64,000 nt of DNA, taken from positions 2,480,001-2,544,000 of the forward strand of contig NZ_CP079801.1 of the NCBI RefSeq assembly GCF_021545785.1. Reading direction: 5' to 3'. Of the stretch, positions 38,620 through 47,867 are shown piece by piece. How positions within the stretch are numbered: the first letter of the stretch is position 1; each line of letters opens with the position of its first letter. A program made the position numbers and the translations under genes. Under the pieces are notes generated by a model. It was not told the DNA's origin. It did not search any database and saw only the letters and a list, made by a program, of their open reading frames with translations. The stretch comes from Halopseudomonas maritima. Lineage in GTDB: Bacteria > Pseudomonadota > Gammaproteobacteria > Pseudomonadales > Pseudomonadaceae.

Positions 38620-38934
38620 TCAGAAGCCCTGAAAGCGCTTGAGGTTGGACAGGTTGGCGTTGGGCTTTTTGGCCCGACGCAGCAGGATGGCCATTTTGCC
38701 GATGACCTGCACCAGCTCGGCGCCACTTTGCTGGCAGGCCTCGTTGATCAGGGCCTGCTTGGCGTCGCGGTCACTGACGGTGACGCGAATCTTGATCAGT
38801 TCGTGATCGTTCAGCGCACGGTCCAGTTCGGTCAGTACGCCTTCGCTGATACCCTGTTCACTGATAATGACGATCGGCTTGAGATGATGGCCGATGCGCT
38901 TGAGATCTTTTTTCTGTGCGGAGCTGAGCGCCAT
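38620..38934 (-). CDS. yhbY: ribosome assembly RNA-binding protein YhbY
   Basis: 104 residues of the CRM domain: LSSAQKKDLKRIGHHLKPIVIISEQGISEGVLTELDRALNDHELIKIRV contains the family GxxG-like loop and the conserved HELIKV-type strand. It associates with pre-50S particles. It is divergent from rlmE across a 78-bp gap, a pairing of two 23S-related factors that is widely conserved. Confidence 0.93.
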   Translation of the reverse strand: MALSSAQKKDLKRIGHHLKPIVIISEQGISEGVLTELDRALNDHELIKIRVTVSDRDAKQALINEACQQSGAELVQVIGKMAILLRRAKKPNANLSNLKRFQGF

Positions 38935-39012
38935 AATGTTCCGTATGAAAATTCATTAAGTGTGTGATGCACTAGTTTAACCGGCGGCGTGGCCCGCTGC
39001 ACGAGGTATTCC

Positions 39013-39642
39013 GTGGCACAGTCCAAGACAAGCAAGCGTTGGCTCAAAGAGCATTTTGACGACCCCTTCGTGAAGCAGGCGCAAAAGGATGGGTATCGCT
39101 CGCGTGCCAGTTACAAGTTGCTGGCCATTCAGGAGCGCGATCGCATTCTCAAGCCCGGCATGACTGTGCTTGATCTGGGCGCTGCACCCGGTGGCTGGTC
39201 CCAGGTCGCTGCGCGACTGATTGGCGAGAAGGGGCGCATCATCGCCTCGGATATTCTGGCCATGGACAGCATTCCGGATGTCACCTTCATTCAGGGTGAC
39301 TTCACCGAGGAGAGTGTGTTCGAGGCGATCCTTGCCGCCATCGGCGATACGCAGGTAGACCTTGTTATTTCCGATATGGCCCCCAATATGAGTGGAACCC
39401 CGGCGGTTGATCAGCCGCGGGCCATGTATTTGTGCGAACTGGCGCTGGACATGGCGGCGCGGGTGTTGCGCCCGGGTGGTGATTTTTTGATCAAGGTGTT
39501 CCACGGTGAAGGTTTTGATGAGTATTTCCGCGAAATGCGCGGGCAATACGACAAGCTGGTAACGCGCAAGCCCGACGCCTCGCGCGGTCGCTCGCGTGAA
39601 ACTTACCTGCTGGCCCGCGGCTTCAAAGGGGCGGATCAGTAG
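39013..39642 (+). CDS. rlmE: 23S rRNA (U2552) 2'-O-methyltransferase RlmE
   Basis: 209 residues from GTG 39013 (MAQSKTSKRWLKEHFDD), the usual length, with GAGG 6 bp upstream. SAM motif I is VLDLGAAPGGWSQVA. The K-D-K-E catalytic set is visible as SRASYKL, LVISDMAPNMSG, FLIKVFHGEG and the C-terminal SRETYLLARGF. It methylates U2552 in the ribosomal A loop, a late 50S step induced by heat in E. coli. ftsH follows. Confidence 0.96.
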   Translation: MAQSKTSKRWLKEHFDDPFVKQAQKDGYRSRASYKLLAIQERDRILKPGMTVLDLGAAPGGWSQVAARLIGEKGRIIASDILAMDSIPDVTFIQGDFTEESVFEAILAAIGDTQVDLVISDMAPNMSGTPAVDQPRAMYLCELALDMAARVLRPGGDFLIKVFHGEGFDEYFREMRGQYDKLVTRKPDASRGRSRETYLLARGFKGADQ

Positions 39643-39816
39643 TTTGGCTGCAATGCCGGAACCATGGTGCCGTCGATACAGTCTGTGATGTCTGGCGACA
39701 CAGGGCGTTACACAGCGTCGACTGCCGAGTTGGCCTAAACTGGTGTAATGTGGGCAGCGTGGACAACAGACTCAGCAAGGCTCCCGCAATGGTGTTGGGG
39801 GCAAGAGGGTAGTGAA

Positions 39817-41766
<1,950 letters not shown>

Positions 41767-41773
41767 TTTAGCA

Positions 41774-42640
41774 ATGAGCTCCTGCTCCAATAGCTCCCGG
41801 TTGCTGTGTGGCAGCCGGGAGCTTGATCTTTCCCGCGCCCATGTCATGGGCATTCTCAATGTAACGCCTGACTCCTTCTCCGATGGCGGTCGCTTCAATC
41901 AGCGCGATGCAGCGTTGCGTCACGTCGAGCAGATGCTGGCAGAGGGTGCGACCCTGATTGATGTGGGTGGCGAGTCCACGCGCCCAGGCGCCTCGCCCGT
42001 GCCGGTCGCCCAGGAGCTAGAGCGCGTCGTGCCGATGGTTGAGGCCATAGCGTCGCGTTTTGATGTGGTTATTTCGGTCGATACCAGTGCGCCTGAGGTC
42101 ATGTCCGCTGCGGCAGCAGCGGGAGCCGGACTGATCAACGATGTGCGTGCGTTGGAGCGTGAGGGCGCGCTGGAGGCAGCCCGTGCGAGCGGGCTGCCCG
42201 TCTGTCTGATGCATCGCCAGGGCGAGCCCGATTCCATGCAGCTGGCGCCGCGCTATGCCAGTGTGCTGGATGAAGTGAACGCTTACCTGCAGTCGCGGGT
42301 CGAAGCCTGTGAGGCTGCGGGTCTAGCGCGTGATCGCCTGCTGCTTGACCCTGGCTTCGGCTTTGGCAAGTCGCTGGAGCACAATCTGCAGCTATTTGCG
42401 CGTCTCGCAGATTTACGCCCCGCCGGATTACCGGTGCTGGTGGGTGTGTCGCGTAAAAGCATGATCGGTCAGGCGCTGGATCGTCCGGTGGATCAGCGTC
42501 TGTTTGGCGGGCTGGCGTTGGCGGCGCTTGCTGTTGATGCCGGCGCTTGCATTATTCGGGTGCACGACGTGGCTGCCACTTGTGACGCTGTTCGCATGGC
42601 TGAGGCGGTGCGGTTGGCGCGTTCTCCTTCAATTATCTAG
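41774..42640 (+). CDS. folP: dihydropteroate synthase
   Basis: 288 residues from ATG 41774; a longer frame upstream runs through ftsH and is not real. Motifs in order: VMGILNVTPDSFSDGGRF, DVGGESTRPGA, VISVDTSAPEVM, LINDVRALE, DRLLLDPGFGFGKSLEHN and LVGVSRKSMIG. It condenses p-aminobenzoate with the pterin diphosphate in folate synthesis and is the sulfonamide target. It starts 7 bp after ftsH and is followed by glmM 15 bp later. The ribosome site is weak, hinting at coupling to ftsH. Confidence 0.96.
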   Translation: MSSCSNSSRLLCGSRELDLSRAHVMGILNVTPDSFSDGGRFNQRDAALRHVEQMLAEGATLIDVGGESTRPGASPVPVAQELERVVPMVEAIASRFDVVISVDTSAPEVMSAAAAAGAGLINDVRALEREGALEAARASGLPVCLMHRQGEPDSMQLAPRYASVLDEVNAYLQSRVEACEAAGLARDRLLLDPGFGFGKSLEHNLQLFARLADLRPAGLPVLVGVSRKSMIGQALDRPVDQRLFGGLALAALAVDAGACIIRVHDVAATCDAVRMAEAVRLARSPSII

Positions 42641-42655
42641 TAAGAGTCTCCGTTT

Positions 42656-43996
42656 ATGGAAAAACGTTATTTTGGAACCGATGGCATTCGCGGTCGGGTT
42701 GGTAGTGCTCCCATTACTCCTGAATTCATGCTCAAGCTTGGTTGGGCAGTGGGTACCGCTTTTCGCAATCATGGGGCCTGCCGGGTCGTAATTGGCAAGG
42801 ACACTCGGATTTCCGGCTACATGTTCGAGTCGTCACTGGAGGCGGGGCTGTCCGCGGCCGGTGCGCAGGTTCAGTTGCTTGGCCCCATGCCGACACCTGC
42901 CATTGCCTATCTCACGCGCACCTTTATGGCTGATGTGGGTATTGTGATCAGCGCATCGCATAACCCGTTTTATGACAACGGCATCAAGTTCTTTTCTGCC
43001 GCTGGCAGCAAGCTACCCGACAGTCTTGAGCTGGAGATCGAGCGGTTGGTCGATGGCCCTATGGGGGTTGTGGATTCTGCCGAGCTGGGCAAGGTGTCGC
43101 GGGTAGAGGATGCGCCCGGCCGGTATATCGAGTTTTGTAAAAGCAGCGTGCCGACCAGCACCAGCTTCAAGGGGCTCAAGCTGGTGCTTGATTGCGCGCA
43201 CGGTGCTACTTACAAGGTGGCGCCCAGCGTGTTTCGTGAGCTGGGGGCTGAGGTGTCGGTAATTGGTGCCAGTCCGGATGGTCTGAACATCAATGCCGGG
43301 CATGGCTCAACCGATATGGCTGCGCTGAGCGCTGCCGTGGTTCGCGAGGGTGCTGACCTGGGAATCGCCTTTGACGGTGATGGTGATCGCGTGTTGATGG
43401 TCGATCACCAAGGGGGTGAGGTTGATGGTGACGAGCTGCTGTGCATCATCGCGCTCGACCTCCAGGCGCGCGGGTTGTTGAATGGCGGTGTTGCCGGCAC
43501 GCTGATGAGCAATCTCGGGCTTGAGTTGGCGCTCAAGGAGCGAGATGTTCCCTTTGTGCGCGCCAAGGTCGGTGATCGCTACGTCATGGCTGAGTTGAGT
43601 GAACGCGGCTGGCTGGTCGGTGGTGAGTCATCCGGTCATATCCTGTGTTTGCAGCACACGTCAACCGGTGACGGCATCATTGCCGCACTGCAAGTGCTTA
43701 AGGCGCTGCAGCGTAATGATCAGAGCCTGGCTGAAGCGCGACGGTGCATGCAGAAGTGTCCGCAGAAGCTCATCAATGTTCGTTATGCAGCGGGGCAGTC
43801 GGCGCCGCTGGAAAATCCCGCAGTGAAGCAGGCTGTGCTCGATGCCGAGGCGCGGCTGGCTGATGCCGGGCGTGTGTTGTTGCGGTTGTCCGGTACCGAG
43901 CCGCTGGTTCGAGTCATGGTGGAAGGGCAGGATGCAACGCAGGTGCAGCGCGAGGCCGAAGCCTTGGCTGCCGTTGTGACCGAGGCGTGCGGCTAA
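42656..43996 (+). CDS. glmM: phosphoglucosamine mutase
   Basis: 446 residues. RYFGTDGIRGRVG opens the protein. The phospho-serine is S101 in VISASHNPFYDNGIKFF. The metal loop is AFDGDGDRVLMVD. The sugar loop is GGESSGHI and the C-terminal phosphate loop RLSGTEPLVRVMVEG. It converts glucosamine-6-phosphate to glucosamine-1-phosphate for peptidoglycan and LPS. It is the last gene of the ftsH-folP-glmM set; a 225-bp gap before tpiA shows no clear terminator. Confidence 0.98.
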   Translation: MEKRYFGTDGIRGRVGSAPITPEFMLKLGWAVGTAFRNHGACRVVIGKDTRISGYMFESSLEAGLSAAGAQVQLLGPMPTPAIAYLTRTFMADVGIVISASHNPFYDNGIKFFSAAGSKLPDSLELEIERLVDGPMGVVDSAELGKVSRVEDAPGRYIEFCKSSVPTSTSFKGLKLVLDCAHGATYKVAPSVFRELGAEVSVIGASPDGLNINAGHGSTDMAALSAAVVREGADLGIAFDGDGDRVLMVDHQGGEVDGDELLCIIALDLQARGLLNGGVAGTLMSNLGLELALKERDVPFVRAKVGDRYVMAELSERGWLVGGESSGHILCLQHTSTGDGIIAALQVLKALQRNDQSLAEARRCMQKCPQKLINVRYAAGQSAPLENPAVKQAVLDAEARLADAGRVLLRLSGTEPLVRVMVEGQDATQVQREAEALAAVVTEACG

Positions 43997-44221
43997 AGCA
44001 AGGGCTGGCGGGCTTTGCAGGCGCCTGAGGTGTAGCTTGGGCCTGATGGCTTTCGGTGCCGTCAGTTGCAGGTACGTCGGGCCTAGCTGTGGCGTGCCTT
44101 GGGTGCGGGCCGGTCCGAACGCAGGCGGTGTGAGGAATTGATCGGCGCGGCCTAAAAAGTCGGTTGTGTCGCTGATGCAACTTGGTTAAGATTGGCGCCC
44201 GCTTGGGTAGAGAGGTTTGGC

Positions 44222-44980
44222 ATGCGACGTCCGCTAGTTGCCGGCAACTGGAAAATGCACGGTTCACGGCAGTCTGTAGACGCGCTGTTGCAGGGCCTTG
44301 CTGCTCAGGAATGGCCTGAAGGGGTTGAGCTGATGATCGCTCCCCCTGCGTTGTACGTCGAGCGCTGTCGTGAGCTGCTTCAGGGTACTCCGATTCAGTT
44401 GGGTGGCCAGGTTTGTGCGACACAGGCCGAGCCTGGCGCGTTGACCGGTGAGGTGTCACCTGCTCAATTGCGTGACGCTGGTTGTGGTTATGTACTGGTT
44501 GGTCATTCTGAGCGCCGCGCGCTGTTTGGCGAGACGGACGAGGTGGTGTGCAAGAAGTTTGCTGCTGCCCTGGCGTGTGGTTTGCGTCCGGTGCTCTGTG
44601 TTGGTGAAACACAGGCCGAACGGGATGCCGGGCAGACTGCCGACGTAGTCGGGCGTCAGTTGCAGGCAGTGCTGGATGTGTTTGGTGTGGGTGGCTTGGC
44701 AGAGGGCGTGGTGGCGTACGAGCCTGTTTGGGCTATCGGCACTGGCTTGACGGCAACACCTGATCAGGCCCAGGATGTGCACGCCATGATCCGGGCGCGG
44801 CTGGCGATGCTCGATGACGAGCAGGCGCGCAAGGTACAGATTGTTTATGGCGGTAGCGTTAAGGCGGACAACGCGGAGGCGCTGTTTGCTATGCCGGATA
44901 TCGATGGGGGGCTGATTGGTGGAGCCTCTCTCAATGCAGACGAGTTTGGTGCGATCGCTCGCGCCGCTGGACGAGTGTAA
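44222..44980 (+). CDS. tpiA: triosephosphate isomerase
   Basis: 252 residues from ATG 44222, with GAGAGG 6 bp upstream. The catalytic residues are Lys in AGNWKMHG (11), His in VLVGHSERR and Glu in AYEPVWAIGTG. The phosphate loop is VYGGSVKADNAE. It interconverts dihydroxyacetone phosphate and glyceraldehyde-3-phosphate. Its TAA overlaps the secG ATG (TAATG). A promoter is expected in the gap after glmM, but I cannot point to one. Confidence 0.98.
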   Translation: MRRPLVAGNWKMHGSRQSVDALLQGLAAQEWPEGVELMIAPPALYVERCRELLQGTPIQLGGQVCATQAEPGALTGEVSPAQLRDAGCGYVLVGHSERRALFGETDEVVCKKFAAALACGLRPVLCVGETQAERDAGQTADVVGRQLQAVLDVFGVGGLAEGVVAYEPVWAIGTGLTATPDQAQDVHAMIRARLAMLDDEQARKVQIVYGGSVKADNAEALFAMPDIDGGLIGGASLNADEFGAIARAAGRV

Positions 44981-45378
44981 TGATTGAGACCGTGATTGTA
45001 GTACTGCATCTGCTGGTGGCAATTGCCCTGGTAGGTCTGGTTCTGATGCAGCAGGGCAAGGGTGCTGAGGCTGGCGCATCCTTTGGAGCTGGCGCGTCGG
45101 GCACCGTCTTTGGCAGTCAGGGTTCTGGCAACTTTCTGAGTCGCATTACCGCGATTCTTGCCACTGTGTTTTTTGTCACCTCGCTGGGCCTGGCGTACTA
45201 CGCCAGCCACAAGGCGGACGCGGCTATCGAGGCGGGTCTTCCGTCCCCGGCGCTCCAGGTGGAGCAGGCTGCGCCGGCACCTGTACTGGACGAGGATGTG
45301 CCGGTGCTGGAGCAGGATGTGGTGCCGAGCGATGTGCCTGAGACGCTGGGTGAAGAAGTGCCGCCGGCAGTCGAGTAA
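44980..45378 (+). CDS. secG: preprotein translocase subunit SecG
   Basis: 132 residues. Two membrane helices (about 3-22 and 52-72) flank the conserved loop LVLMQQGKGAEAGASFGAGASGTVFGSQGSGNFLSR. The C-terminal 50 or so residues are acidic and Pro/Val-rich, longer than in E. coli SecG. It assists SecYE in protein export. tRNA-Leu begins 27 bp after the stop, as usual in this group. Confidence 0.96.
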   Translation: MIETVIVVLHLLVAIALVGLVLMQQGKGAEAGASFGAGASGTVFGSQGSGNFLSRITAILATVFFVTSLGLAYYASHKADAAIEAGLPSPALQVEQAAPAPVLDEDVPVLEQDVVPSDVPETLGEEVPPAVE

Positions 45379-45405
45379 GTAGCGGCTGCGGCAGTAAACA
45401 GTTTT

Positions 45406-45490
45406 GCGGAAGTGGTGGAATTGGTAGACACGCTATCTTGAGGGGGTAGTGCCTTAGGGTGTATGGGTTCGAGTCCCATCTTCCGCACCA
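45406..45490 (+). tRNA. tRNA-Leu (GAG)
   Basis: 85 nt with encoded CCA. The acceptor stem is GCGGAAG / CTTCCGC. The anticodon arm CTATC-TTGAGGG-GGTAG puts GAG in the anticodon. A long variable arm and TGGTAGAC in the D-loop region, typical of class II leucine tRNAs, are present. The T-arm is GGGTTCGAGTCCC-like. It should read CUC and CUU. Confidence 0.96.
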
Positions 45491-45499
45491 ATCAAAATA

Positions 45500-45526
45500 A
45501 GGGCCTGGTTCGACAGGCCCTGTTCT
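45500..45526 (+). terminator. terminator after tRNA-Leu
   Basis: AGGGCCT / AGGCCCT with an 8-nt loop followed by GTTCTTTT. It should end the secG-tRNA-Leu transcript. Confidence 0.75.
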
Positions 45527-45548
45527 TTTCAGGGGTGGTTTACGCCGG

Positions 45549-45577
45549 TTGTCTTGCGAGGCTACTGCGCGTATAAT
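45549..45577 (+). promoter_or_regulatory. promoter for tRNA-fMet / rimP operon
   Basis: TTGTCT at 45549-45554 and a perfect TATAAT at 45572-45577 are separated by 17 bp. The expected start near 45584 is about 10 nt before the mature tRNA, typical of a strong sigma-70 stable-RNA promoter. Confidence 0.85.
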
Positions 45578-45594
45578 TCACGCCCTAGATTCGA

Positions 45595-45671
<77 letters not shown>

Positions 45672-45681
45672 GTCTCAAAAG

Positions 45682-45702
45682 GCCCCTTTTCAGGGGCTTT
45701 TT
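45682..45702 (+). terminator. terminator after tRNA-fMet
   Basis: GCCCCT / AGGGGC with a TTTC loop and a T5 run. The 6-bp stem is short, so partial read-through into rimP is plausible. Confidence 0.8.
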
Positions 45703-45768
45703 GTTAGCTATATGTCGGTTCGGCATTGGTATCTGGGCTTCGCGTGAGCGAGGTGGCCAGACTCAACG

Positions 45769-45790
45769 ATGGGCTTTAGGCCCATTTTTT
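45769..45790 (+). terminator. second terminator before rimP
   Basis: ATGGGC / GCCCAT with a TTTAG loop directly followed by T6, ending 26 bp before the rimP start. Two terminators in series ahead of nusA suggest that rimP-nusA-infB is controlled by termination and read-through. Confidence 0.8.
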
Positions 45791-45816
45791 ATTCATGCAA
45801 CAAATAGGCGGTGAGT

Positions 45817-46272
45817 GTGTCCGGCAAAGTGACTGAGTTGGAGGCCCTGCTGGTCCCGGTCGTCGAGGCATTGGGATACAGCTGCTGGGGTATCGAGTAT
45901 CTCTCCCAGGGTAAGCACACCCTGTTGCGTGTCTATATAGACCACCCGGAAGGGGTGAGCGTTGAGGCTTGTGCTGCTGTCAGCCGGCAGGCCAGTGCCG
46001 TACTGGACGTGGAAGACCCGATTTCAGGTGATTACACCCTGGAAGTCTCGTCTCCGGGTATGGATCGGCCGCTGTTCCGTCTGGAACAGTACGCAGCCTA
46101 TGTAGGAGAACAGGCAAAAATCAGGCTGCGCTCGCCCTATGAAGGGCGGCGCAACTTTCAGGGTGTGATTCGCGGCGTGGAAGGTGATGAAGTCGTCCTG
46201 CAGGTAGACGATCACGAGTACCTGCTGCCTGTCGACTGGATCGACAAGGGCAATATCATTCCGCGTTTTTGA
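45817..46272 (+). CDS. rimP: ribosome maturation factor RimP
   Basis: 151 residues from GTG 45817, where AGG lies 8 bp upstream; GTG 45811 is the alternative. YSCWGIEYLSQGKHTLLRVYIDHPEGVSVEACAAVSRQ is the N-terminal domain, and DYTLEVSSPGMDRPLF the conserved link to the C-terminal SH3-like domain. It helps assemble the 30S subunit. It leads the rimP-nusA-infB set, with nusA 50 bp downstream. Confidence 0.95.
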   Translation: MSGKVTELEALLVPVVEALGYSCWGIEYLSQGKHTLLRVYIDHPEGVSVEACAAVSRQASAVLDVEDPISGDYTLEVSSPGMDRPLFRLEQYAAYVGEQAKIRLRSPYEGRRNFQGVIRGVEGDEVVLQVDDHEYLLPVDWIDKGNIIPRF

Positions 46273-46322
46273 GCAAATTTCGGGCTGCACGGCCCAATGG
46301 ATGGCGTTAGGCGAGGCATACG

Positions 46323-47804
46323 ATGAGCAAAGAAGTGTTGCTGGTTGTGGAATCCGTTTCCAACGAGAAGGGTGTTCCACCCGGAGTTATCTTCGAGGCA
46401 CTGGAGCTGGCGTTGGCGACAGCGACCAAGAAGCGCTACGAAGACGAAGTAGACGTGCGTGTGTCGATCAACCGACACACCGGCGATTACGACACCTTCC
46501 GTCGCTGGACCGTTGTGGCTGACGAGGACTTTGATGATCCGGACATGCAGCTGACGCTGGACCAGGCCCAGGAGCGCGATGACGCCCTTGCCATCGGCGA
46601 CGTCACCGAAGAGAAGATCGAGTCGGTCGAGTTTGGTCGTATCGCTGCCCAGATCGCCAAGCAGGTCATCGTACAGAAGGTACGCGAGGCCGAGCGGGCG
46701 CAGGTGGTCGATGCCTACCGTGATCGGCTGGGCGACATTATCAGCGGCACCGTGAAGAAGGTGACCCGTGACAGCGTGATCGTTGACTTGGGTAATAACG
46801 CCGAAGCTGTGCTGCCGCGTGAAGAAATGATTCCGCGTGAAACCTTCCGCTCCGGCACCCGTATCCGTGCTCTGCTCAAGGATATCCGCACCGAGAATCG
46901 TGGCCCGCAGCTGGTGCTGTCGCGTGCCTGTCCGGAAATGATTATTGAGCTGTTCCGCATCGAAGTGCCGGAAATCGCCGAAGAGCTGATCGAAGTCATG
47001 GGCGCGGCCCGCGACCCGGGGTCGCGCGCCAAGATCGCGGTGCGCTCCAAGGACAAGCGCATCGACCCGCAGGGTGCCTGTATCGGTATGCGTGGTTCGC
47101 GCGTCCAGGCGGTGTCCGGTGAGCTGTGCGGTGAGCGCGTTGATATTGTGCTGTGGGACGACAACCTGGCGCAGTTCGTGATCAACGCGATGGCACCGGC
47201 GGAAATTGCCTCGATCATTCTGGATGAAGACACCCAGACTATCGACCTGGCGGTGGCTGAAGACAACCTGGCCCAGGCCATTGGTCGTAGCGGTCAGAAC
47301 GTTCGTCTGGCCAGCCAGCTGACCGGCTGGACCCTGAACGTGATGACCGAGGACGATATCCGTGCCAAGCAGGAAGCCGAGACCGGCGATATCCTGCGCA
47401 ACTTCGTCGACGAGCTGGATGTAGATGAAGAAGTGGCCCAGATGCTGGTTGAAGAGGGTTTCACCACGCTGGAAGAAATTGCCTACGTGCCGATGGAAGA
47501 GCTGCTGGAGATCGACGGTTTTGACGAAGATATCGTCAATGAGCTGCGTGCTCGCGCCAAAGATCGCCTGCTGACCAAGGCCATCGCCAACGAAGAAAAG
47601 CTGGAAGATGCGCAACCGGCCGATGACCTGCTGAACATGGACGGTATGGACCGAGCGCTGGCCTTCCAGCTGGCTGCTGGCGGCATCCTGACAATGGAAG
47701 ATCTGGCCGAGCAGTCTGTTGACGATCTGCTCGACATCGACGGTATCGATGAAGAGCGTGCTGCGGCTCTGATCATGGCAGCCCGCGCCCCCTGGTTTGA
47801 ATAA
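46323..47804 (+). CDS. nusA: transcription termination/antitermination factor NusA
   Basis: 493 residues. An N-terminal polymerase-binding domain (about 1-125), an S1 domain (SGTVKKVTRDSVIVDLGNNAEAVLP), two KH domains with IGMRGSRVQAV and IGRSGQNVRLA, and two C-terminal acidic helix-hairpin-helix repeats (MLVEEGFTTLEEIAYVP and GGILTMEDLAEQSVDDL) are all present. NusA controls pausing, termination and rRNA antitermination. infB follows by 63 bp. Confidence 0.98.
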   Translation: MSKEVLLVVESVSNEKGVPPGVIFEALELALATATKKRYEDEVDVRVSINRHTGDYDTFRRWTVVADEDFDDPDMQLTLDQAQERDDALAIGDVTEEKIESVEFGRIAAQIAKQVIVQKVREAERAQVVDAYRDRLGDIISGTVKKVTRDSVIVDLGNNAEAVLPREEMIPRETFRSGTRIRALLKDIRTENRGPQLVLSRACPEMIIELFRIEVPEIAEELIEVMGAARDPGSRAKIAVRSKDKRIDPQGACIGMRGSRVQAVSGELCGERVDIVLWDDNLAQFVINAMAPAEIASIILDEDTQTIDLAVAEDNLAQAIGRSGQNVRLASQLTGWTLNVMTEDDIRAKQEAETGDILRNFVDELDVDEEVAQMLVEEGFTTLEEIAYVPMEELLEIDGFDEDIVNELRARAKDRLLTKAIANEEKLEDAQPADDLLNMDGMDRALAFQLAAGGILTMEDLAEQSVDDLLDIDGIDEERAAALIMAARAPWFE

Positions 47805-47867
47805 CCGGTCGGACTCGATGAGATTCCCCCTGCGGTGACGCACGGACCCGACTGAGGAGAGAAGTGA